Shown one piece after another: positions 6,479 to 13,729 of a stretch of DNA of 14,710 nt. The stretch lies in contig JBEKHI010000201.1 of the NCBI GenBank assembly GCA_050012355.1, forward strand, positions 1 to 14,710, given 5' to 3'. Source of the DNA: JBEKHI01 sp050012355. GTDB lineage: Bacteria; Actinomycetota; Actinomycetes; Streptosporangiales; Streptosporangiaceae. Under the pieces are notes generated by a model, which ran no database searches, had not been told where the DNA came from, and saw only the letters and a program-made list of their open reading frames with translations. Each line of letters starts with the position of its first letter. Position 1 is the stretch's first letter. The translations under genes were made by a program, and so were the position numbers.

Positions 6479-6957
6479 GCGAGCGCGGCGGCGCTGATCA
6501 GGCCGCGTTGGGCGGTGATCAAGCGGGCCAGGGTCTGGTTGCCGTGTCCTGGCGGCACGTCCTCGGCCTGACGGACCGCCTCGTAACAGGCCGACATGAC
6601 GACGAGGACATCGGACGCGTCGAGCCCGGCCGACATGGCACCCGCGTACTCGGTGAACGCCGTGACCACGGACGCTACCGCCGCCGAGCCATCGCATTCC
6701 CGTAGTGCGCGCAGGGTGTCCGGGAACTCGCCGCGCGAGAAGTCGCCAGCCGGCTGTCGAAGCAGGTCGAGCGCTCGCCGCGCGAGGCGGCCCGACGGCG
6801 CCCCTACCGCGCCGGGCCGGAGCGAGTCGAGGCACAGGCCGATCGCGTCGAGGCACAGGACCCGCATGGCGTGCGACGACAGCGGCTGGATGAGCCCGCC
6901 CCAGGAACGGCTCGCGGTCTCCCACGCACCCATGGTCATCGTCCGATCCCGTCTCAT
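6475..6957 (-). CDS. Hypothetical protein, 160 aa, mostly helical
   Basis: Not recognised. The start at ATG 6957 is well supported: GGGGAGGT (6970-6963 on the minus strand) lies about six bases upstream, better than the ATG at 6990, which lacks a ribosome site. The protein is soluble with no signal peptide and looks alpha-helical: HAMRVLCLDAIGLCLDSLRP (29-48), SGRLARRALDLLRQP (55-69), SAAVASVVTAFTEYAGAM (91-108), SDVLVVMSACYEAVRQAEDV (115-134) and QTLARLITAQRGLISAAALA (141-160). Cysteines at 35, 42, 88 and 124 show no CxxC arrangement. It is divergent from allantoinase across a 140-base gap with an AT-rich, dyad-containing promoter, so shared control with the ureide genes is possible, but no DNA-binding motif is visible. 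Codon use looks native. Confidence 0.7.
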   Translation of the reverse strand: MRRDRTMTMGAWETASRSWGGLIQPLSSHAMRVLCLDAIGLCLDSLRPGAVGAPSGRLARRALDLLRQPAGDFSRGEFPDTLRALRECDGSAAVASVVTAFTEYAGAMSAGLDASDVLVVMSACYEAVRQAEDVPPGHGNQTLARLITAQRGLISAAALA

Positions 6958-6980
6958 CCGACACCTCCCCAGTCGCGACA

Positions 6981-7006
6981 ACAGTATCACGATATATCAA
7001 ATTATG
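6981..7006. promoter_or_regulatory. AT-rich divergent promoter segment with small dyads
   Basis: Between the leftward unknown gene and allB there is one AT-rich island containing TATC-AC-GATA (6985-6994) overlapping the palindrome GATATATC (6991-6998). On the minus strand it lies 24-49 bases upstream of ATG 6957, where a core promoter is expected. The overlapping dyads would suit a repressor. No matching -35/-10 pair could be fixed for either direction. Confidence 0.35.
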
Positions 7007-7097
7007 TCGCCAGGGCGGCCGCGGTTTGTCGCCACGGCAACCGGCCGGAGCGCGCCGTGGGTGACAGTCGCGGGGTGATCATGCGAGGATCGCTCGC

Positions 7098-8399
7098 ATG
7101 CATGACCTGATCGTCCGGTCACGCCGCGTAGCGTTGCCGGGCGGCGTGCGAGACTCAGCAATCGTCGTTATGGACGGCAAGATAACGGCGATCGCGGAGT
7201 ACGACGCGCGCCTCGAGGCAGCCGCTGACATCGATCTCGGAGAGGTGGCGCTGCTGCCCGGGCTCGTCGACACCCACGTGCATGTCAACGAGCCAGGGCG
7301 GACCGACTGGGAGGGCTTCGCCACCGCGACCCGCGCGGCGGCGCTCGGCGGCGTAACGACGATCTGCGATATGCCGCTGAACTCGCTGCCGCCGACCGTG
7401 TCGGTGGACGCGCTGGCGGCCAAGCAAGACGCCGCCGCTGGTCAGTGCGCGGTGGACGTCGCGTTCTGGGGCGGTGCGGTACCGGGCAACCTCGCCGAGA
7501 TGGCGCCACTGCTAGACGCCGGGGTCGTCGGTTTCAAGTGTTTCCTTAGCGACTCGGGGGTGCCTGAGTTTCCGCCGTTGTCCGCTGAGGAACTGCGAGC
7601 GGCGATGGGTCAACTGGGCGGGACGCCGATCATCGTGCACGCGGAGGATCCCGCCGAGACCAGTGAGCCGTACGGCGGCAAGTACGCCGACTTCCTCGGG
7701 TCTCGTCCCCCGGTGTCGGAACGGCGCGCGATCGAGACCGTGGTCCGCGCGGCCGCCGCGACCGGGGCTCGCGCGCACATCGTGCACCTGTCCGCGGCCG
7801 AGTGCGCGGCGCTGCTGTCCGGCGCCAAGGCGGCCGGGATCGCGATCACCGCCGAGACCTGCCCGCACTACCTGTTTTTCGCGTCCGAGGAGATCCCGGA
7901 CGATCGCACCGAGTTCAAGTGCTGCCCGCCGATACGGCCCGGCATTAATAGGCAAGCGCTGTGGCGGGCGCTGACCACCGGGGTAATCGACTACGTGGTG
8001 TCCGACCACTCGCCCTGCCCGCCGGCGCTGAAGGCGGGTGATTTCGCGACCGCCTGGGGCGGGATCTCGTCGCTGCAGATCGGGCTGCCGGTGGTCTGGA
8101 CGGCCGGCTCGCGTTTTGGCGCCTCGCTGTCCGACGTGGCCGGGTGGATGGCGACCGGGCCGGCGTCGCTGGCGGGGCTGCCGTCCAAGGGCCGCATCGC
8201 GGTCGGCTGCGACGCGGACCTGGTGGCGTTCGACCCGTCCGCGACGTTCACCGTGCGGGGCGAGTCGCTGGCGCACCGGCACCCGCTCACCCCGTATGAG
8301 GGGCGCAAGCTCACCGGGCGGGTGGAACGGGTCTGGCTCGGCGGCGCGGAGATCGGCGACGAGCCGCGCGGGCGGCTGCTGCGCCGGGAAGCACCGTGA
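7098..8399 (+). CDS. allB: Allantoinase
   Basis: Hydrolyses allantoin to allantoate, the first ring-opening step of ureide catabolism in the cytoplasm. The 433 residues fit the cyclic amidohydrolase family (dihydroorotase/allantoinase/hydantoinase). Metal-site residues are visible: DTHVHVNEPGRTDWEGF with His60 and His62, the carboxylated lysine in GFKCFLSDSG (Lys147), HAED with His181, HIVH with His230, and SDHSPC with Asp303. The combinations NEPGRTDWEGF, TCPHYL and FKCCPPIR are typical of allantoinases rather than dihydroorotases. A separate C-terminal strand region (LTGRVERVWLGGAEI) completes the composite beta-domain. ATG 7098 has GAGGA nine bases upstream. The stop overlaps the GTG of the allantoicase gene by four bases (GTGA), which implies translational coupling and confirms the pathway. 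Confidence 0.95.
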   Translation: MHDLIVRSRRVALPGGVRDSAIVVMDGKITAIAEYDARLEAAADIDLGEVALLPGLVDTHVHVNEPGRTDWEGFATATRAAALGGVTTICDMPLNSLPPTVSVDALAAKQDAAAGQCAVDVAFWGGAVPGNLAEMAPLLDAGVVGFKCFLSDSGVPEFPPLSAEELRAAMGQLGGTPIIVHAEDPAETSEPYGGKYADFLGSRPPVSERRAIETVVRAAAATGARAHIVHLSAAECAALLSGAKAAGIAITAETCPHYLFFASEEIPDDRTEFKCCPPIRPGINRQALWRALTTGVIDYVVSDHSPCPPALKAGDFATAWGGISSLQIGLPVVWTAGSRFGASLSDVAGWMATGPASLAGLPSKGRIAVGCDADLVAFDPSATFTVRGESLAHRHPLTPYEGRKLTGRVERVWLGGAEIGDEPRGRLLRREAP

Positions 8400-9355
8400 C
8401 CGAGGAACTGCCCGACCTCGCGTCCCGCGCGCTGCGTGGCTCGGTGGTGGCGGCGAGCGATGAGTTCTTCGCGGAGAAGGAGAACCTGATCAAGCCGGAG
8501 GCCCCGGTGTTCGCGCCCGCGACGTTCGGGCACAAGGGGCAGGTGTACGACGGCTGGGAGACCCGCCGCCGCGGCGAACCGGGCCACGACTGGGCCATCA
8601 TCCGGCTCGGCGCGCCCGGCGTGCTGCGCTCGGTGGTGGTGGACACCTCGTTCTTCACCGGGAACTTCCCGCGGGAATGCTCGGTCGACGCGTCGGCCGA
8701 CGGGGAGTCCTGGACGTCGGTCGTGTCTCGGACGGCGCTGACCGGTGACAGCCGGGCGGAACTACCTATTTCTTCAAAACGGCGGTTCTCGCATGTCCGG
8801 CTGAACATCTACCCGGACGGCGGGGTGGCGCGGCTGCGGGTGCACGGTGTCGTGGTGCCCGACCCGGCGTTCCTGCGCGACCTGACCGTCGATCTAGCCG
8901 CGTTGCTCAACGGCGCGGACATCGATGACTGCAGCGACCGGTTCTACTCTTCGCCGCGCAACGCACTGTCCCCGGGACTGTCCCGGGTGATGGGCGAGGG
9001 CTGGGAGACCCGGCGGCGGCGCGGCCCGGGCAACGAGTGGCTGGTGGTGCGGCTGTGTTCCGAGGGCCTGGTGCGGCTCGCCGAGATCGACACGTCGGGT
9101 TACATCGGGAACGCGCCCGGGTCGGCCTCGCTGGAGGGCCGGGGCGACGATGGCGACTGGTTCTCGTTGCTGCCACCCACCCCGCTGCTGCCGGACACGC
9201 CGCACCGGTTCCTGCTTCCGGACGCCACACCGGCCACTCACGTCCGGCTCAGCATCTTCCCTGACGGCGGGGTGGCCCGGTTGCGGCTGCGCGGGTCGCT
9301 CACCAGGGCCGGACTGATGGCCCTCGAACGCCGTTGGGATCAGACCGGAAGATGA
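8396..9355 (+). CDS. alc: Allantoicase
   Basis: Hydrolyses allantoate to ureidoglycolate and urea. The 319-residue protein is a clear tandem duplication of the allantoicase domain. The first copy carries YDGWETRRRGEPGHDW (51-66) and ends with VRLNIYPDGGVARLRVHG (134-151); the second carries GEGWETRRRRGPGNEW (200-215) and ends with VRLSIFPDGGVARLRLRG (283-300). It starts with GTG inside the allantoinase stop (GTGA overlap), with GGGAAG a few bases before as a modest ribosome site, so it is probably translated by coupling. Use of allantoicase rather than allantoate amidohydrolase means nitrogen is released as urea, so urease or urea amidolyase is expected elsewhere in the genome. Confidence 0.95.
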   Translation: MTEELPDLASRALRGSVVAASDEFFAEKENLIKPEAPVFAPATFGHKGQVYDGWETRRRGEPGHDWAIIRLGAPGVLRSVVVDTSFFTGNFPRECSVDASADGESWTSVVSRTALTGDSRAELPISSKRRFSHVRLNIYPDGGVARLRVHGVVVPDPAFLRDLTVDLAALLNGADIDDCSDRFYSSPRNALSPGLSRVMGEGWETRRRRGPGNEWLVVRLCSEGLVRLAEIDTSGYIGNAPGSASLEGRGDDGDWFSLLPPTPLLPDTPHRFLLPDATPATHVRLSIFPDGGVARLRLRGSLTRAGLMALERRWDQTGR

Positions 9356-9404
9356 TCACACTGGGTATTCCAGCGGCGGGTCAGAGAGTGCTAGCGTCCC
9401 TTCC

Positions 9405-10517
9405 ATGGCCTGTTCCGTCGTCATCGCCCCGGACAAATTCAAGGGAACGCTGACATCAGCGCGGGTCGCGCAGCACCTCGCTACCGGGCTGGCGGCGGCG
9501 CGTCCTGATGTGGGGACAATCGAGGTCCCGGTCGCGGACGGCGGTGACGGCACGGTTGACGCCGCGATCGCCGCGGGCTACCGGCGGATCGGGATCGGGG
9601 TGCGCGGGCCGACCGGTAAGGCGGTGAGCGCCGCGTTCGCGTTCGACGGCACGACCGCCATCATCGAGGCCGCCCAGGCGTGCGGTCTCACGCTGCTGCC
9701 CGACGGGGAACTCGCTCCGCTCACCGCGACCAGCCGCGGGGTCGGCGAGCTCATCCTCGTGGCGGCGCGGATGAAGGCGAAACGCATCGTCCTCGGGCTC
9801 GGCGGTGTCGCCTGCACCGACGGCGGCGCGGGCATGGTCCGGGCGCTCGGCGGCATCGGTTACGACGCCGATCACGCGGAGCTTCACCCGGGCGGCGAGG
9901 AGCTTAACCGGCTCGAGGAGCTTGACCTTGCTGGCCTGAAGGACTTGTCAGCTATCGAGTTCATCGTCGCCACCGACGTGGACAACCCGCTGCTTGGCCC
10001 ATCCGGGGCGGCGGCGGTCTACGGCCCGCAGAAGGGCGCCTCCCCCGCGGACGTCGAGGTGCTCGAGGCCGGGCTCACTCGCTGGGCCGATGTGGTCGGC
10101 TCTGATTACCGTGACTCCCCCGGGGCCGGCGCGGCCGGCGGCCTGGGCTTCGCGGCGCTGTCGTTCCTTGCTGCCCGCGTCGAGCCCGGCATCTCGCTGC
10201 TGCTTGACCTGCTGTCGTTCGAGGACCACCTGCGGGACGCCCAGCTGGTGATCACCGGTGAGGGCAAGCTCGACGAGCAGACCCTGCACGGCAAGGCGCC
10301 GGCCGGCGTAGCGCGCGCGGCCGCCGCCCACGGCGTGCCGGTAGTGGCCGTCGCCGGCGTGTCGACGCTGTCACCGGAGCAACTCACCGCGGCCGGGATC
10401 GAACGGGCCTACACCCTCGCCGACATCGAACCCGACCTCGCGACCTGCCTCTCCGCCCCCGGCCCGCTCCTAGAATCCCTAGCCGCCACCATCGCCGCCA
10501 ACCACCTCCCGTCGTAG
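9405..10517 (+). CDS. glxK: Glycerate kinase (GK1 family)
   Basis: Phosphorylates D-glycerate, feeding carbon from glyoxylate (through tartronate semialdehyde) into glycolysis. The 370 residues match the glycerate kinase type 1 family: APDKFKGTLTS (8-18), VPVADGGDGT (41-50), IEAAQACGL, the glycine-rich GLGGVACTDGGAGM (about 126-139), ATDVDNPLLG and TGEGKLDEQTLHGKAP near the C-terminus. It follows allantoicase after 49 bases on the same strand, which gives the module a carbon-recovery step analogous to the kinase in the E. coli allantoin/glyoxylate genes. ATG 9405 has no strong Shine-Dalgarno. TAGCGT at 9392-9397 sits where a -10 for a leaderless transcript would be, so an extra internal promoter is possible. 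Whether the product is 2- or 3-phosphoglycerate cannot be read here. Confidence 0.92.
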   Translation: MACSVVIAPDKFKGTLTSARVAQHLATGLAAARPDVGTIEVPVADGGDGTVDAAIAAGYRRIGIGVRGPTGKAVSAAFAFDGTTAIIEAAQACGLTLLPDGELAPLTATSRGVGELILVAARMKAKRIVLGLGGVACTDGGAGMVRALGGIGYDADHAELHPGGEELNRLEELDLAGLKDLSAIEFIVATDVDNPLLGPSGAAAVYGPQKGASPADVEVLEAGLTRWADVVGSDYRDSPGAGAAGGLGFAALSFLAARVEPGISLLLDLLSFEDHLRDAQLVITGEGKLDEQTLHGKAPAGVARAAAAHGVPVVAVAGVSTLSPEQLTAAGIERAYTLADIEPDLATCLSAPGPLLESLAATIAANHLPS

Positions 10518-10554
10518 CCCCGCGGGGCCGCACGGGTCTGGGACTAGCTCTTCT

Positions 10555-11880
10555 TCAGCTGAGCAGCCCGCTGCCCACCCAGTCACCGGAGGCGGCGGCT
10601 CCCGGGGGAACGGCGAAGACGGCGCTGGCGGTGTGCGTGGTGAACTGGTTAAGCCCGTCGGCCTCCGACATCCTGCTGAAGATCGGCACAAACGCCCTGC
10701 TCGGGTCCTTCTGGTAGCCGAGGAACAGTAGCCCCGCGTCGTACTCCAGCGCCTGCCGCCACGGGGGCCAGCGCTCGGTGAACTGCGTGGTGCCGTTGTT
10801 GTAGGAGAACGCGCGGCGCAGGATCACCGCGCCGCCGTTCGTCTGCGGTGCGGCCAGCCTGACGTGCGCGGTCTCCGGGATGACGTAGTCGCCGTCGGAG
10901 TCCTTGGCGTCGAGGTCAAGCGCCGAGAACTCGTTACTCGCGCCGAGCGGGGCTCCGCTCAGCTTCTGCCGTCCGATCACCTGCTCCTGCTGGTCCGGCG
11001 GGATACGGTCCCAGTGCTCAAGCTCGATCCTGATCCGGCGGTAGACCAGGTAGCTGCCGCCGCTCATCCACGCCGGGCCCTCGGATCCCGCCCAGACCGT
11101 GGAGTCCAGGTCGGACGGCGGATGCACGTTGGAGTTGATCGTGCCGTCCTTGTATCCCATCAGGTTGCGCGGCGTCCCGCCCGTGTTGTCGGGAGAGAAC
11201 CCGATCTGGGTCCAGCGCAGCGTAGCGATGTCCGGCGCGATGCGGGCGATGCTGCGTACCGCGTGGAACGCCACCTGAGGGTCGTCCGCGCAGGCCTGCA
11301 AGAACAGGTCTCCATCACTGTCGGCGGCGATCAGTTCGTCGCCGGAGAAGTGCGGCAGCGCGACCAAGGCCGCGGGCAGCTGCTTCGAGATGCCGAACCG
11401 GTCCTCCCCCGCCGAGGTGACGAACATCGACCGGCCGAACCCGATGGTGACCGTCAGCCGGTTGGCGCCCAGCTGGTAGGCCTCGAACGAGTCGTCCGTG
11501 GTTGACCCGCCGGTGGCGTCCGCGTAGGCGTCCTTCCCCGCGGCGCCCGGCGGATCGTAGATCGGGACGGTAACCGACTGCCCGGTCGTGAGCGATGCGG
11601 CGAGACCGCTCCAGTCCTTCAGCAGCGTCACCAGGTCGCTCTTGTCGCTGGTGGTAAGGTCGAACGCGGCCAGCACCACCTGCCGCTGTGTGTCGGTCGT
11701 GATCCCGGACTGGTGCGCACCGTAAAACGGCTCGGTGGAGTTCTGCGTGCTGGTATCCGCCATGGCGTATCCGGCGAAACCGCCCCCGGCCGCGACCAGT
11801 CCGGCACCCGCCACCGCCCCGCCGGCCAGCAGCCCACCGCGCAGCAGCGACCGTCGACTTGTGCCCTCTTTCTCGGTCAT
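10555..11880 (-). CDS. efeB: EfeB-type Dyp peroxidase / deferrochelatase, Tat-exported
   Basis: Heme-containing DyP-type peroxidase of the EfeB branch, which in EfeUOB systems acts outside the membrane on ferrous iron or heme iron. A Tat signal with SRRSLLRGG (8-16) and a long Ala/Gly hydrophobic stretch to about 40 indicate export in folded, heme-loaded form. The DyP signature GYKDGT (242-247, Asp245) is present, as is the proximal heme ligand in ETAHVRLAAP (His339) and the distal arginine in ILRRAFSY (Arg355/356). The length of 441 fits EfeB. ATG 11880 overlaps the stop of the upstream lipoprotein gene (ATGA). TGGAG-CTG-CTCCA lies just before the ATG and would hide its GGAG in a hairpin, so expression probably depends on coupling. 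The unit is under the iron boxes at 13143-13181. EfeU and EfeO are not adjacent. Confidence 0.92.
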   Translation of the reverse strand: MTEKEGTSRRSLLRGGLLAGGAVAGAGLVAAGGGFAGYAMADTSTQNSTEPFYGAHQSGITTDTQRQVVLAAFDLTTSDKSDLVTLLKDWSGLAASLTTGQSVTVPIYDPPGAAGKDAYADATGGSTTDDSFEAYQLGANRLTVTIGFGRSMFVTSAGEDRFGISKQLPAALVALPHFSGDELIAADSDGDLFLQACADDPQVAFHAVRSIARIAPDIATLRWTQIGFSPDNTGGTPRNLMGYKDGTINSNVHPPSDLDSTVWAGSEGPAWMSGGSYLVYRRIRIELEHWDRIPPDQQEQVIGRQKLSGAPLGASNEFSALDLDAKDSDGDYVIPETAHVRLAAPQTNGGAVILRRAFSYNNGTTQFTERWPPWRQALEYDAGLLFLGYQKDPSRAFVPIFSRMSEADGLNQFTTHTASAVFAVPPGAAASGDWVGSGLLS

Positions 11881-13118
11881 GAGTGGAGCAGCTCCAGCGT
11901 GTTGGTGCCGTCGTTCACGAACAGGATGCCGGTCCCGGCATCGTCGACCGCGACGTCGAACAGGTCACCGTTGCCCGGCGGTTCCTGGCCGATGTCGTCA
12001 TCGGCGTAGTACTCACCGACCTGCTTGCCGGCCGGGGTGACCTCCACGATCTTGCCGTTGGTCGCGTTGGCGACGAGCAGGTCGCCATCCGGCGCCGTGA
12101 CCATCCCGAGCGGGTTGGCGAGCTGGCCACCGCTGGTGAGCACCGAACCGGTCCCGGCCGAGGAGGTGCGGGTTGTCGCGTCGGAGATCTCGTTGACGGC
12201 ATTGTTCAGGTTGTTCCCGACGTACAGGGTTCCGGACGAGCCGAGCGCCAGGCCGGTCGGGCCCTTGATGAACGCGGAGGCGTCCGGGCGCTCCGGGAAG
12301 CCAGCGGCGATCGTCGTCTCCCCCGTTACCTTCGGCGCCGAGGTCGAGCTCTGCGACAAGGTCAGCCGGACCACGTCACCCTTGTCGACATCCGCGCTGT
12401 CACTGGAACTGCCGGACAGGCCGATCAGCGTGTTGGTGACGAACAGCTGGGCGGTCGAGCCATTGTCGGAGACCGCGGCGTCCCACGGACCGTCGATGTA
12501 GGAACCCGAGATCGTGCTGACCAGCTTGCCCTCGGGCGATAGCACGAGCAGGCAGCCCGCGCCCGCGGTGCTCATCAATCCGTTGCTGCTCGGCAGGCTG
12601 CCGACGATGACCCAGCCGGTCTTGAGCTGGACCATCGCGGTGGTCAGTCCCACGCCGCCCGGGCAGCCGGACACGGTGCTCGGCAGGCTGGCGAAGACGC
12701 TGAGCTTGCCGTCCGGGTGCATGTCGACGATCGTCGTCCCGGTTCCCTGGTTGTTGGAGGAGTTGTTGAAGTTGTCGACCAGGACATCGCCCTTGGTGAC
12801 CGACCCCACGGTCTCGCTGACCGGCCAGATCGCGTACGGGTTGATGTCGCCGTCGGCCGGCGTCGTGGAGCCCAGGACGGTCACGGTCGTCTTGCCGTTC
12901 AGGAAGGAACCCGCCGTCGGCGTCAGCGAAGTCGCCGCGGCCTTGTCCTCGGCGGCATAAACCGAGTTGGCTGACACACCGGTCTCCTGGCCGTTCAGCC
13001 CGGCCGGTGCCGAGGTACCGCTGGACGAGCAGGCGGCTGCCCCGCCGCAGACAGCGGCGGTAACCGCGCAGACAGCGACGGCGCGGCGTCGCCAGGGGAA
13101 CTTCAGGGGGGTTCGCAC
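11877..13118 (-). CDS. Secreted lipoprotein with NHL/SMP30-like beta-propeller repeats
   Basis: A predicted lipoprotein: basic start MRTPLKFPWRRR, hydrophobic stretch, and lipobox GGAAAC with Cys30. The 383-residue mature part shows about six similar strands of the form G-x-L-x-V-x-N followed by a hydrophobic strand: GDVLVDNFNN (110-119), GWVIVGSLP, AQLFVTNTL, GTLYVGNNLNNAVNEI (296-311), GDLLVANATNGKIVEVTPAGK (345-365, only named in part) and GILFVNDGTNTLEL (397-410). The interspersed PDGKL, PEGKL and PAGKQ turns are typical of NHL/SMP30-type propellers. GTG 13118 has GGGAGG four bases upstream. It is the first gene of the iron-box-controlled leftward unit and is coupled to EfeB by an ATGA overlap, so it probably serves as a partner or scaffold for that peroxidase at the cell surface. 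The exact role is unknown. Confidence 0.8.
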   Translation of the reverse strand: MRTPLKFPWRRRAVAVCAVTAAVCGGAAACSSSGTSAPAGLNGQETGVSANSVYAAEDKAAATSLTPTAGSFLNGKTTVTVLGSTTPADGDINPYAIWPVSETVGSVTKGDVLVDNFNNSSNNQGTGTTIVDMHPDGKLSVFASLPSTVSGCPGGVGLTTAMVQLKTGWVIVGSLPSSNGLMSTAGAGCLLVLSPEGKLVSTISGSYIDGPWDAAVSDNGSTAQLFVTNTLIGLSGSSSDSADVDKGDVVRLTLSQSSTSAPKVTGETTIAAGFPERPDASAFIKGPTGLALGSSGTLYVGNNLNNAVNEISDATTRTSSAGTGSVLTSGGQLANPLGMVTAPDGDLLVANATNGKIVEVTPAGKQVGEYYADDDIGQEPPGNGDLFDVAVDDAGTGILFVNDGTNTLELLHS

Positions 13119-13142
13119 CCGGCCTCCCGATAACGGTTTGAG

Positions 13143-13161
13143 TCAGGTTAGGCTTACCTAA
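13143..13161. promoter_or_regulatory. DtxR/IdeR-type iron box 1
   Basis: TCAGGTTAGGCTTACCTAA matches the DtxR/IdeR consensus TTAGGTTAGSCTAACCTAA at 17 of 19 positions. It lies 25 bases upstream of the leftward GTG at 13118. With iron, the regulator would bind here and block the propeller lipoprotein-efeB unit. Confidence 0.85.
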
Positions 13162-13162
13162 A

Positions 13163-13181
13163 TTAGGCAAGCCTAACCTTA
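13163..13181. promoter_or_regulatory. DtxR/IdeR-type iron box 2, mirror of box 1
   Basis: TTAGGCAAGCCTAACCTTA matches the same consensus at 16 of 19 positions. Its centre is 20 bases (about two helical turns) from box 1. Together they form a 35-bp inverted repeat (13145-13179) with a single unpaired position pair (13156/13168) around base 13162, so two regulator complexes could sit on the same face of the DNA. Confidence 0.75.
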
Positions 13182-13292
13182 GGTGTAACGGAGTCACAGC
13201 CGCAAGAAGAACCTGCCTGGCTCCCAGTGAGATGCTCTTCACACTTGAGAGTCTTGTTGCCACTTACACCTCACAGCTATCGTGGGAGCGCC

Positions 13293-13311
13293 TTAGGTAA
13301 GCCTAACCTAA
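13293..13311. promoter_or_regulatory. DtxR/IdeR-type iron box 3, for the rightward fbpA unit
   Basis: TTAGGTAAGCCTAACCTAA matches the consensus at 18 of 19 positions, the best site of the three. It ends 22 bases before the rightward GTG at 13334 and overlaps TAAAAT (13309-13314), a possible -10. Bases 13182-13292, between the boxes, show no gene. Confidence 0.88.
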
Positions 13312-13333
13312 AATAACTTGGAGTATCTAGCCT

Positions 13334-13729
13334 GTGACGCATCATCACGTCGGCTTCAGAGCCTCGGCGGGAGTAACGGCGGCCGTCTTCTTGGCGCTGG
13401 CCGTCGCTGCCTGCGGATCCTCGTCGTCGCATTCATCCGATGCCGCTGTCGGCGGCAGCAGCACCCAGCAGAACTGCACCTCGATCGCCGACGTGCTGTC
13501 CGACGGACCAGACCCCGACGCTGATCCGGTTGGCTACGCGCAGGCGCAGGTCCGGCCGCTCCGCCAGCTTTCGATAGCCCACGCCAAACTGCACAGCGAC
13601 GTGCTCGCCCTCGCCGACGCCTATGAGGCGTTCAGCAGCGGCACTGATCCCGGTGGGACCGCGGCCGCGTTGAAGGTCGCCGATGCCGAGAACGCTGTGA
13701 ACACAATCTGCCCGGAGGCGGCTCCATGA
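13334..13729 (+). CDS. Small iron-regulated lipoprotein of unknown function
   Basis: Not recognised as a named family. The 131-residue protein has a short His-containing start (MTHHHVGFR), a hydrophobic stretch and lipobox LAVAAC with Cys27, then a Ser/Gly-rich linker. The mature domain is small, mostly helical (QVRPLRQLSIAHAKLHSDVL, ADAYEAF, AALKVADAENAV) and bounded by Cys48 and Cys126, which could form a disulfide closing the domain. An acidic patch, DVLSDGPDPDADP (53-65), lies near its start. GTG 13334 has GGAG ten bases upstream, and the iron box ends 22 bases before it. The stop overlaps the fbpA start (ATGA). Position and signal suggest an extracytoplasmic accessory of ferric uptake, perhaps helping load FbpA; this is inference. 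It is not an EfeO/imelysin protein (too short, no HxxE motif seen). Confidence 0.75.
   Translation: MTHHHVGFRASAGVTAAVFLALAVAACGSSSSHSSDAAVGGSSTQQNCTSIADVLSDGPDPDADPVGYAQAQVRPLRQLSIAHAKLHSDVLALADAYEAFSSGTDPGGTAAALKVADAENAVNTICPEAAP

Noticed and set aside
10517..10528. Terminator at palindrome GCCCCGCGGGGC between glycerate kinase and efeB
   Set aside because: A palindrome without a loop can form only a 4-bp stem, with no U-run on either side; too weak to call.
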